Below, one piece after another: positions 1-5,580 of a stretch of DNA of 5,618 nt. Position 1 is the first letter of the stretch, and the number at the start of each line of letters is the position of its first letter. Source of the stretch: Treponema sp. GTDB lineage: Bacteria > Spirochaetota > Spirochaetia > Treponematales > Breznakiellaceae. A program made the position numbers and the translations under genes. Location of the stretch: the NCBI GenBank assembly GCA_031263265.1, contig JAISGE010000156.1:1-5618 (forward strand), read 5' to 3'. Below the pieces are notes generated by a model. The model did no database searches and had not been told where the DNA came from. It worked only from the letters and a program-made list of their open reading frames with translations.

Positions 1-64
1 GTCCGCAGTCTTTATCGAGGTAATTTTGTGTATAGTATCATCTTTTTTCCTCTTTCCCTTTCTG
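1..64. other. Intergenic tail beyond the racemase gene, no gene seen
   Basis: This short AT- and pyrimidine-rich stretch follows the racemase stop codon. It has a long run of T and C on the plus strand (about 41-60), which is purine-rich in the racemase transcript. I see no hairpin followed by a U-tract, so a terminator for the racemase cannot be placed here. A nine-codon minus-strand reading frame exists at 12-41 but is too short to call. Confidence 0.4.
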
Positions 65-904
65 TTATCCATACATACTTTGTAGATCACCGCCAAAAAT
101 GCGTATCCGTTCTCCAAGGAGCACAGGCCCTCCAATGGACAGGCTCTGGAGCGCGCCCTGGTGTTTACCCACCCTGACTTCAATGACCCCACCGGGCTGG
201 GCAACTCGGCACAAGCCTTCCCCTTCAAGGAGGGCCTCGTATTGCCAGACCCCTAAGGCTGCGGAGCCTGAACCGCAACTGGATTCAAAAACCAGGGAAT
301 CTGTGGCATAGACATACACCCCAGGGATCATGAGGTCCTGGGCCTTATCATAGAACAACACTCCCAGGGCAGGCGGGGCTGATAGGGTTTGTTCAACCTG
401 ATCTTTGACGGCATGAAACCACGGGGTTCTCTGGTTCAAAGGAGGGATGCTGGGGATGATAACATGGGTGATGCCCTCGAAGCGGTACACCGGAACCAGG
501 AACCCAGGCAGGTCCGGAGCAATCTTCAAGAACAGGGTATCTTTGGCCAGGGGATGAGGCATGGCTGCTTCTGCGGTCCCGGCCTCCGGATTGACCTTTA
601 CGATGAGGGGGTCCTGCATACCGCTTATGCGTATCGGAAGCTCAACAGGGCCGGTATATCCTAAGGTCCGGGCCACGAACAGACCGAAACTGCGGGCAGC
701 ATTACCGCAAAATTCACCGCCCATCATTTCAAGCCGCCATAAGCCCTGGACGGTCAAAGGAGGAATCACAAAGCCTACTTGTTCGGCCTTAAGAAAAGGA
801 GCGTCCAGGAGCAGACGGGCTGCTTTTGACCGGTCTTCTACTGGGGTAAGTACCAGCAGAGTGATATTGTTCGCTGGATTCGCGACCACGAGTTCGTATT
901 GCAT
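65..904 (-). CDS. DapF-fold amino-acid racemase/epimerase, CntK (histidine racemase)-like
   Basis: This is a cofactor-independent amino-acid racemase of the diaminopimelate epimerase fold, 279 aa and cytoplasmic. It shows the two-domain layout with one catalytic cysteine per half: Cys66 in GGEFCGNAAR (62-71) and Cys210 in ESSCGSGSAALG (207-218). In this family the two cysteines act as a thiol/thiolate pair that removes and returns the alpha proton. Several features match the staphylopine histidine racemase CntK, as I remember that protein, better than DapF: NPANNITLLV near the N-terminus, EQVGF (41-45), MGGEFCGN, SSCGSGSA and VAQPGG (234-239). True DapF usually has a GNDF-type N-terminus and ACGTG at the second cysteine. 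The start at 904 is preceded by GAAGAG with a 6-base spacer. A CATAAT box lies about 21 bases upstream, but I see no convincing -35. It is divergent from the amino-acid importer. Superfamily is near certain. The substrate (histidine, another amino acid or diaminopimelate) is not shown by sequence alone. Confidence 0.88.
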   Translation of the reverse strand: MQYELVVANPANNITLLVLTPVEDRSKAARLLLDAPFLKAEQVGFVIPPLTVQGLWRLEMMGGEFCGNAARSFGLFVARTLGYTGPVELPIRISGMQDPLIVKVNPEAGTAEAAMPHPLAKDTLFLKIAPDLPGFLVPVYRFEGITHVIIPSIPPLNQRTPWFHAVKDQVEQTLSAPPALGVLFYDKAQDLMIPGVYVYATDSLVFESSCGSGSAALGVWQYEALLEGEGLCRVAQPGGVIEVRVGKHQGALQSLSIGGPVLLGERIRIFGGDLQSMYG

Positions 905-920
905 TGGGTTCTCTTCACCA

Positions 921-949
921 TTGCCATTATGCCGTAAAATAGCTATACT
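921..949 (+). promoter_or_regulatory. Sigma70-type promoter of the amino-acid importer operon
   Basis: A -35 box TTGCCA (921-926, 5 of 6 consensus) and a -10 box TATACT (944-949, 5 of 6) are separated by exactly 17 bp. Transcription would begin near 956, giving a leader of about 73 bases before the binding-protein ATG. The -35 box overlaps a CATAAT box on the opposite strand (926-931) that could serve the divergent racemase gene, so the two directions may compete. No transcript data are available, so the assignment rests on box quality, spacing and position. Confidence 0.65.
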
Positions 950-969
950 TTTCTAGACTTTATCAGCAG

Positions 970-985
970 GGGCTTAAGTATGCCC
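970..985. promoter_or_regulatory. Imperfect 16-bp palindrome, possible operator
   Basis: GGGC (970-973) and GCCC (982-985) flank an 8-base centre in which two further pairs can form. It lies about 15-30 bases downstream of the predicted transcription start of the importer and 66 bases from the racemase start codon. That would suit a repressor site for the operon or a small leader hairpin. It is short enough to occur by chance. Confidence 0.25.
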
Positions 986-1028
986 AGGTATAAAGCGGTA
1001 TTTAAGGAGTATAGGTTAAGGAGCGAAT

Positions 1029-1877
1029 ATGAAACGGTTGGGTATAATCGGGTTTTGCGGACTGGTGGTGTTGAGCGGCGTGTTTGCCGGTCCGAGACAG
1101 GAAGCCCCAGGGTCAAGAACGGGCGCGCAGCGGGAGGCTGAACAGGATGCCTCACTTCAGAACGTACTGGCCAAAAAGAAATTGATCATGGGCTTGGATG
1201 ATTCATTTCCCCCTATGGGGTTCCGCAATGAAGCCAACGAAATCGTGGGCTATGATGTGGATCTGGCCAAGGAAGCGGCTTCCCGCTTGGGCATAGAGCT
1301 GGTACTCCAGCCGATTGACTGGAACGCCAAAGAACAGGAACTGAATACCGGGGAAATCGATTGCATTTGGAATGGATTTACCATCACTGAGGAGCGGAAG
1401 GCGGCGCTTACCTTCACGAACCCCTATTTGAGAAATGCCCAGGTGGTGGTGGTTAAGGCTGATGCGCCTTATACCACCCTGCAAGACTTGGCAGGAAAAA
1501 CCGCGGGGCTTCAAGCTGGTTCGTCTTCGGTGGAGGCGCTCAACAAAGCAGAGGCATTAAAGGCCAGCCTCAAAGGGGTGGTTGAATACAAGGAATACCT
1601 CACCGCATTGATGGACCTGGAAGTCGGCGGGGTAGATGCGATCGTCATGGACCTCGTGGTTGCCAATGATAATATCAACCGTTCAGGGAAAGCCTTCCGT
1701 ATTTTAGAGGAAACCCTTTCCCCAGAAGAATTTGGTATTGGATTTAGGAAACGCGACCTTGCCTTGGCGAATAAGGTCTGGGAAACCCTGGAAGCTATGG
1801 CCAAAGACGGAACCGTGAGCCGTCTGGCGATTAAATGGTTCGGGGCGGATATTTCCATTATTCCTGTTGATAACTAG
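1029..1877 (+). CDS. Polar amino-acid ABC transporter, periplasmic substrate-binding protein (family 3)
   Basis: This is the extracytoplasmic binding protein that hands an amino acid to the permease encoded next to it, 282 aa. It has a signal peptide with KR at 2-3, a hydrophobic core at about 4-19 and likely cleavage after Ala20 (VFA before Gly21). The only early cysteine, Cys10, is not in a lipobox, so the product should be soluble rather than a lipoprotein. A charged linker (about 21-42) precedes the mature domain. The family signature GYDVDLAKEA is at 74-83, and TITEERKAALTFTNPY at 118-133 includes Arg123, the expected carboxylate ligand. GVDAIVMD (201-208) holds acidic residues of the type that bind the amino group. 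AAGGAG at 1018-1023 lies 5 bases before the ATG. The protein heads a three-gene operon. Ligand identity cannot be read from sequence; polar or neutral amino acids are typical for this group. Confidence 0.92.
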   Translation: MKRLGIIGFCGLVVLSGVFAGPRQEAPGSRTGAQREAEQDASLQNVLAKKKLIMGLDDSFPPMGFRNEANEIVGYDVDLAKEAASRLGIELVLQPIDWNAKEQELNTGEIDCIWNGFTITEERKAALTFTNPYLRNAQVVVVKADAPYTTLQDLAGKTAGLQAGSSSVEALNKAEALKASLKGVVEYKEYLTALMDLEVGGVDAIVMDLVVANDNINRSGKAFRILEETLSPEEFGIGFRKRDLALANKVWETLEAMAKDGTVSRLAIKWFGADISIIPVDN

Positions 1878-1885
1878 GAGCAATC

Positions 1886-2581
1886 ATGGTTCAAATGCTG
1901 AGCATTATGCTCACGGGGGCGATTATCTCGTTGGAGGTGTTTTTTCTCACCTTGGTTTTTTCCCTGCCCCTGGCGCTGCCCCTGGCATTTGGACGGATGT
2001 CCCGGCATAGGGTGATTCGCGGGGTGATTAACGGGTATCTGTTAATCATGCGCGGAACCCCCTTGATTTTGCAGCTTATCTTTATTTATTTTGCCCCCAA
2101 GTACCTGTATAAAGCCCTTTACGATAGTTTTGGGGGAGGTTCCCCGGAATTCTGGCAGGTTCTGCGGTTTGTGTTCTCCTATGATAGGTTCACCGCGGTT
2201 ATCATCGCGTTTGTGCTGAACTACGCGGCGTATTTTGCGGAAATCTACCGGGGGGGCATAGAATCCATAGCCAAGGGTCAATATGAAGCGGCTCAGGTTC
2301 TGGGGTTTACCCATTCCCAGACCTTTGGGAGGATCATCCTGCCCCAGGTTATCAAACGAATCTTACCGGCCTCAGGGAACGAGGTGATCACCTTGGTTAA
2401 GGACACGGCTTTGGCTCAAACCATTGGGGTGGCGGAGTTGTTCCATGCAGCTCAGAATGCCGCGGCCCGGGAATTCTCCACTCTACCGATTTTTGTCGCG
2501 GGGGTGTTCTATTTTATGATGAACTGGGTGGTTTCTTTGGCCTTTACCTGGTATGAAAAGAAACTTTCCTATTATACATAA
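1886..2581 (+). CDS. Polar amino-acid ABC transporter, permease (HisM/GlnP-like)
   Basis: This is the inner-membrane channel subunit of the amino-acid importer, 231 aa, probably working as a homodimer because only one permease gene is present. Hydrophobic segments are seen at about 8-34, 51-70, 102-118, 162-182 and 203-221, as expected for a five-helix permease of this family. RGTPL (56-60) is the usual family motif. The cytoplasmic EAA loop that docks onto the ATPase runs from about 130 to 160 (GQYEAAQVLGF, then ILPQ). A stretch of about 30 residues (71-100) between the second and third helices is somewhat long. The Shine-Dalgarno TAGGAG (1875-1880) overlaps the stop codon of the binding-protein gene and the gap is only 8 bases, which points to coupled translation. 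Confidence 0.93.
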   Translation: MVQMLSIMLTGAIISLEVFFLTLVFSLPLALPLAFGRMSRHRVIRGVINGYLLIMRGTPLILQLIFIYFAPKYLYKALYDSFGGGSPEFWQVLRFVFSYDRFTAVIIAFVLNYAAYFAEIYRGGIESIAKGQYEAAQVLGFTHSQTFGRIILPQVIKRILPASGNEVITLVKDTALAQTIGVAELFHAAQNAAAREFSTLPIFVAGVFYFMMNWVVSLAFTWYEKKLSYYT

Positions 2582-2602
2582 CCTTGGCTCAAGGAAGCGC
2601 TT

Positions 2603-3352
2603 ATGGACGTAATCCAGGTTGAGGGGCTTTCCAAATCCTTTGGGAACCTGCGGGTGTTACGGCAGGTATCTTTCACCGTAGCCCAGGGTGAAGTAGTGGC
2701 CATTATTGGGCCTTCAGGATCAGGGAAATCAACCCTGCTTAGGGCTATTACCCATCTTGAATTGATTGACCAGGGGACCATTATCTTGGCAGGTTCGGTG
2801 ATGGTAAAGGACGGGGTGTATGCTCCTGGTCCAGTGCTCAGGCAGGTATGCCTCAAGGTGGGTCTGGTATTTCAGAACTTCAATTTGTTCCCCCATTTTT
2901 CGGTGTTACGGAACATCACCGAGGCTCAAGTACGGGTACTGCATAGGACCAAGGGGGAAGCTGAGGCACGGGCAAGGAACCTGCTTGAAAAAATGGGACT
3001 TTCTGAAAAAGCAGGTGCCTATCCCTGCTCCTTATCCGGCGGGCAGCAGCAGCGGGTTTCCATTGCCCGTGCCCTTGCCCTGGACCCAGAGGTCATTTTC
3101 TTTGATGAGCCTACCAGCGCTTTGGACCCGGAACTGACCGGAGAAATCCTGCGCGCGATCCGGGCATTGGCAGCGGAAAACATGACCATGCTTATTGTTA
3201 CCCATGAGATGAACTTTGCCCGGGAGGTGGCGGACCGGGTGCTTTTCATGGATGGAGGGGTCTTCATTGAATCAGGCCCTGCAGAAGAACTCATCGATCA
3301 TCCCCAGCAGGAACGGACCCGGGCTTTTCTCAAACGGCTAAACAGCAGTTAA
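2603..3352 (+). CDS. Polar amino-acid ABC transporter, ATP-binding protein (GlnQ/HisP-like)
   Basis: This is the ATPase that powers the importer from the cytoplasmic face, 249 aa and a normal length for the family. All nucleotide-binding elements are intact: Walker A GPSGSGKST (36-44), Q-loop glutamine Gln91 in VFQNFNLFPH, ABC signature LSGGQQQR (144-151), Walker B VIFFDEP (164-170) with catalytic Glu169, D-loop SALD (172-175) and switch His201 in VTHEM. The FNLFPH sequence after the Q-loop is characteristic of amino-acid importers of the GlnQ/HisP type. AAGGA (2591-2595) precedes the ATG by 7 bases and the gap to the permease stop is 21 bases, so it is the third gene of the operon. No terminator hairpin is visible after the stop codon. 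Confidence 0.95.
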   Translation: MDVIQVEGLSKSFGNLRVLRQVSFTVAQGEVVAIIGPSGSGKSTLLRAITHLELIDQGTIILAGSVMVKDGVYAPGPVLRQVCLKVGLVFQNFNLFPHFSVLRNITEAQVRVLHRTKGEAEARARNLLEKMGLSEKAGAYPCSLSGGQQQRVSIARALALDPEVIFFDEPTSALDPELTGEILRAIRALAAENMTMLIVTHEMNFAREVADRVLFMDGGVFIESGPAEELIDHPQQERTRAFLKRLNSS

Positions 3353-3366
3353 GGTTCATCATACGT

Positions 3367-3378
3367 TGGATCACCTCC
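3367..3378 (+). other. 12-base match to the 16S rRNA 3' end (anti-Shine-Dalgarno-like)
   Basis: TGGATCACCTCC is identical to the conserved end of bacterial 16S rRNA, including the anti-Shine-Dalgarno CCTCC. It lies in the 69-base gap between the ATPase gene and xth, 8 bases before the xth -35 box. Read on the minus strand it is an extended Shine-Dalgarno sequence followed by ATGATG (3362-3357), but that frame ends after ten codons. It may be chance, a relic, or an element that pairs with ribosome binding sites in a read-through transcript. Confidence 0.35.
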
Positions 3379-3386
3379 AAGAATCC

Positions 3387-3415
3387 TTGCCACTAATTCA
3401 GTACCGTAGTATATT
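3387..3415 (+). promoter_or_regulatory. xth: Promoter of xth, placed for a leaderless transcript
   Basis: A -35 box TTGCCA (3387-3392) and a -10 box TATATT (3410-3415) are 17 bp apart, each matching consensus at 5 of 6. The -35 is the same variant as in the importer promoter at 921-926. A normal start 6-7 bases after the -10 box falls at about 3421-3422, which is the ATG of xth. Together with the lack of any Shine-Dalgarno this argues for a leaderless mRNA. Confidence 0.6.
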
Positions 3416-3421
3416 TTTCTA

Positions 3422-4213
3422 ATGGGTGTGGAAAAAATTGTATCCTGGAACGTCAACGGTATACGGGCAGTGGAAAAACGGGGCTTAGTACCCTGGATAC
3501 GGGATGAATCTCCAGATATACTCTGCCTCCAAGAAACCAAGGCCAACCCAGAACAGCTTTCATCGGAATTGATAAACCCCCAAGATGCTCATGGACAGGG
3601 GTATACATCATACTGGGCTAGTGCTAAAAAGTCCGGGTATTCCGGGGTGGCCATATACAGTAAGCGCCAAGCCTTGGAGGTGAAACCCTTAGGTATCAAG
3701 GAATTCGATGATGAAGGGCGGGTATTGGAAGCGGATTTTAAGGATTTTGTGCTTATCTGTGCCTATTTTCCCAATTCCCAGGAGGCAGGAGCCAGGTTGG
3801 ATTATAAATTGGCTTTCTGTAAGGCCATGCAGGGACATTGCGATACCCTGGTATCCCAAGGCCGCCATCTGGTCCTTTGTGGGGATTACAACATAGCCCA
3901 TACCCCCCTTGATCTGGCCCGGCCCAAAGAAAACGAAGGTAATCCGGGGTTTCTTCCGGAAGAGCGGGCTTGGATGGATACCTTCACCCACGCAGGTTAT
4001 GTGGATACGTTTCGTCATTTTCACCCTGGTGAAACAGGACACTATAGCTGGTGGTCTTACCGAACAGCAGCCAGGAAGCGGAACGTGGGATGGCGAATTG
4101 ATTACCATTGTGTGGATGCCTGCTTCCTGCCCCAGGTACAGAGTGCAACTATACGGTCTGATGTAGCAGGTTCGGATCACTGTCCGGTAGTACTCGAAGT
4201 GAACCTGGCGTAA
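3422..4213 (+). CDS. xth: Exodeoxyribonuclease III / AP endonuclease
   Basis: This is a base-excision repair enzyme that cleaves DNA 5' to abasic sites and removes 3' blocking groups; it is a metal-dependent cytoplasmic enzyme of 263 aa, the usual size. The exonuclease-endonuclease-phosphatase fold shows all active-site residues: Asn10 in WNVNGIRA, Glu38 in LQETK, Tyr115 in YFPN, Asp155 and Asn157 in GDYNIAH, Asp227 in GWRIDYH, and the terminal Asp252-His253 pair in GSDHCPV. Spacing agrees with E. coli ExoIII. The start is fixed at 3422: an in-frame TAG lies at 3407-3409 with no other start codon between, and the first conserved strand begins at residue 5. No ribosome binding site precedes the ATG (bases just before are TATTTTTCTA), which is unlike every other gene here. 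It ends in tandem stops TAA TAA (4211-4216). Confidence 0.95.
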   Translation: MGVEKIVSWNVNGIRAVEKRGLVPWIRDESPDILCLQETKANPEQLSSELINPQDAHGQGYTSYWASAKKSGYSGVAIYSKRQALEVKPLGIKEFDDEGRVLEADFKDFVLICAYFPNSQEAGARLDYKLAFCKAMQGHCDTLVSQGRHLVLCGDYNIAHTPLDLARPKENEGNPGFLPEERAWMDTFTHAGYVDTFRHFHPGETGHYSWWSYRTAARKRNVGWRIDYHCVDACFLPQVQSATIRSDVAGSDHCPVVLEVNLA

Positions 4214-4244
4214 TAAGCAGCAACACCACTGAGGAGTAGTTAAC

Positions 4245-4847
4245 ATGCAAGAAATAAGACATTCCTACAACGAAGACCCGAAAGCCCTGTTTATCCTGAG
4301 AATAAGCCTTGAAGCTATTAGTCCCCCTATTTGGAGGCGTATCCAAGTACCGGGGTCTTTTACCTTGGGCGGTCTCCATAGGGTTATTCAAGATGCTATG
4401 GGCTGGGATGATGAGCATCTCCATGCCTTTACGCTGCATACGATACAGTACGGCCCAGTATCCCTGGTTGCTGATTTAGATATGGAAGATGAAGACGAGT
4501 ATACCCTGGATAGCCTGGGGCTGTATGAGAAGCAGCGTTTTCAGTATACTTATGACTTTGGGGATACGTGGGATCACCATATCCGGGTATCCAAAATCCG
4601 CTCTGCCGCAGGATGTTCCGATGAAGATAAGCAGTATGCCCGTTGTTTGAGTGGTAAAAGGGCTTGCCCGCCGGAAAACTCAGGGGGGCCTTATGGGTAT
4701 GAGGAACTGCTGGAAACCCTTAAAGCCTCGGTAATCCACAAGCAGCAATTACCGGAATGGCTTGTATGGCTCAGAGATTTCGATCCAGACTATTTTGCCC
4801 TTGATGAGGTCAATGGATTGCTCCATAGTCAGATACAAAGGAGTTGA
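4245..4847 (+). CDS. Plasmid pRiA4b ORF-3-like protein
   Basis: This 200-aa, probably cytoplasmic protein belongs to the pRiA4b ORF-3 / IS1096 TnpR-like family, whose biochemical function is not established. The typical blocks occur in order: LRISLEAISPPIWRRIQVPG (18-37), GLHRVIQDAMGWDDEHLHAF (43-62), YTYDFGDTWDHHIRV (101-115) and a C-terminal cysteine-containing block CLSGKRACPPENSGGPYG (134-151). Cys124, Cys134, Cys141 and nearby acidic and histidine residues could bind a metal, which is an inference. GAGGAG (4231-4236) stands 8 bases before the ATG. The gene begins 31 bases after xth and ends 9 bases before the rhomboid gene, so it is probably cotranscribed with one or both. Although the family was named from mobile elements, no transposase, terminal repeat or plasmid gene is visible here. 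Confidence 0.9.
   Translation: MQEIRHSYNEDPKALFILRISLEAISPPIWRRIQVPGSFTLGGLHRVIQDAMGWDDEHLHAFTLHTIQYGPVSLVADLDMEDEDEYTLDSLGLYEKQRFQYTYDFGDTWDHHIRVSKIRSAAGCSDEDKQYARCLSGKRACPPENSGGPYGYEELLETLKASVIHKQQLPEWLVWLRDFDPDYFALDEVNGLLHSQIQRS
4837..4843 (+). promoter_or_regulatory. Ribosome binding site for the rhomboid gene, unusually distant
   Basis: AAAGGAG is the only good Shine-Dalgarno near the rhomboid start, but it lies 13 bases before the ATG at 4857, longer than the usual 5-9, and inside the last codons of the preceding gene. No start codon stands at a normal distance: the TTG at 4844 abuts the site and is out of frame. Initiation probably depends on ribosomes ending at TGA 4845-4847 and restarting. 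Confidence 0.5.
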
Positions 4848-4856
4848 ACGAGCAGG

Positions 4857-5423
4857 ATGCGCATTAAATACAATGCTCCCACCATATTAACCTTAACCTT
4901 TAGCAGTGTACTGGTGCTCATGCTTTCGAGTACCCTGTTACCCTCTTTGACTGAATCCTGGTTTATGGTTCCCGGCAAGGGTGGCTTTGCCTTTTCCCGA
5001 ATACAGAATTGGGTAACCTTAGTAAGCCATGTGATAGGCCATGCTAACTGGACCCACCTAATTGCTAATTTTTCGTTGATCCTCCTCATTGGCCCTATTT
5101 TGGAAGAACGGTACGGTTCCTTGGCCCTCTTGGAAATGATCTTCATCACCGCGCTGGTCACCGGGGTACTTAACGTCTTTCTTTTCTCCACAAGCCTGCT
5201 GGGAGCCTCTGGGGTGGCTTTTATGATGATTCTTTTGGCTTCTTTCACCAATTTTAAAAAAGGAGAAATTCCCCTCACCTTTATCCTCATTATGGTATTG
5301 TATCTGGGGAGGGAACTCTTTAACTCCTTGACGGAAAACACGATTTCAGAATTTGCCCATATTATTGGCGGCTTGTGCGGCAGCATCTTCGGTTTCTTTA
5401 GGACTCCCCAGACCCCGTCCTGA
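4857..5423 (+). CDS. Rhomboid-family intramembrane serine protease
   Basis: This is a small polytopic membrane protein of 188 aa that would cleave transmembrane substrates within the bilayer. It contains the bacterial rhomboid core: HANWTHLIAN (62-71) reproduces the His-x4-His-x3-Asn pattern of E. coli GlpG, LEERYGS (82-88) matches the conserved Glu/Arg segment of the first loop, GASG (116-119) carries nucleophile Ser118, and AHIIGG (167-172) carries catalytic His168. Hydrophobic segments at about 8-28, 66-81, 89-111, 115-131, 138-153 and 164-181 fit the basic six-helix form without an extra soluble domain. The start follows the stop of the previous gene by 9 bases in the same frame, so translational coupling is likely. 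The substrate is unknown, and neighbours give no clear hint. Confidence 0.92.
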   Translation: MRIKYNAPTILTLTFSSVLVLMLSSTLLPSLTESWFMVPGKGGFAFSRIQNWVTLVSHVIGHANWTHLIANFSLILLIGPILEERYGSLALLEMIFITALVTGVLNVFLFSTSLLGASGVAFMMILLASFTNFKKGEIPLTFILIMVLYLGRELFNSLTENTISEFAHIIGGLCGSIFGFFRTPQTPS

Positions 5424-5444
5424 TCCGGTTCCTGCTTCAGGGCT

Positions 5445-5481
5445 TCTGTATAATGCGTGTGGACCTATACATTATACCAGA
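5445..5481. repeat. Inverted repeat between rhomboid and enolase genes
   Basis: GTATAATG (5448-5455) and CATTATAC (5470-5477) are perfect reverse complements around a 14-base loop. Allowing one bulged C, the stem extends outward by TCT/AGA pairs to 5445 and 5481. Both arms contain TATAAT, one on each strand. No T-tract follows, so it is not a standard intrinsic terminator. It could be an operator, a pair of opposed -10 boxes or an RNA hairpin that protects the rhomboid transcript end. Confidence 0.45.
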
Positions 5482-5515
5482 TTCGGCTAGGGATCTTAAA
5501 GTAAGAAACAAGGTC

Positions 5516-5543
5516 TTGACTAATCTCGATAAAACCAGAGAAT
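5516..5543 (+). promoter_or_regulatory. eno: Likely promoter of the enolase gene
   Basis: A -35 box TTGACT (5516-5521, 5 of 6) is followed after 16 bp by GAGAAT (5538-5543, 4 of 6 including the key A and final T). Transcription would start near 5550, leaving a leader of about 30 bases with GGAGG. The -10 is only moderate. A perfect TATAAT at 5449-5454 is an alternative but has no matching -35. Confidence 0.45.
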
Positions 5544-5580
5544 TAAATCAAGTAGTAACTTATTCGTATCGGAGGCATAC

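Noticed and set aside
99..956. Plus-strand reading frames (70, 91 and 131 codons) across the racemase gene
   Set aside because: They lie opposite a gene with clear family motifs and both catalytic cysteines, and their translations are low-complexity, arginine- and proline-rich and match no family I know.
1056..1058. Cys10 of the binding protein as a lipoprotein attachment site
   Set aside because: The residues before it (Ile-Gly-Phe) do not form a lipobox and it lies inside the hydrophobic core, whereas a normal signal peptidase I site (VFA before Gly) follows at residue 20.
3330..3362. Ten-codon minus-strand frame (MMNLNCCLAV) after an extended Shine-Dalgarno
   Set aside because: It is too short to call a gene without expression data, it overlaps the end of the ATPase gene, and the GGAGG core is 11 bases from the ATG. 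The sequence match itself is kept as a finding.
3366..3386. Hairpin TTGG...CCAA or GGAT...ATCC as terminator of the ABC operon
   Set aside because: Stems are only four base pairs and no T-tract follows directly.
3689..4246. Minus-strand frame of 185 codons opposite xth
   Set aside because: The plus-strand gene has all ExoIII catalytic residues; the antisense product has no recognisable motifs and no convincing start signal.
4845..4847. TGA as a selenocysteine codon
   Set aside because: No obvious stem-loop of the kind needed just downstream was seen. The codon ends a protein of complete family length and is followed at once by a good start codon of another gene.
4245..4847. Insertion sequence or plasmid fragment suggested by the pRiA4b ORF-3 family name
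   Set aside because: No transposase, terminal inverted repeats or target duplications are visible, and the gene sits in a compact run with chromosomal housekeeping genes.
4829..5386. Minus-strand frame of 185 codons opposite the rhomboid gene
   Set aside because: The rhomboid has the full catalytic set on the plus strand. The antisense product is basic and without known domains, as expected from the reverse of codons for hydrophobic residues.
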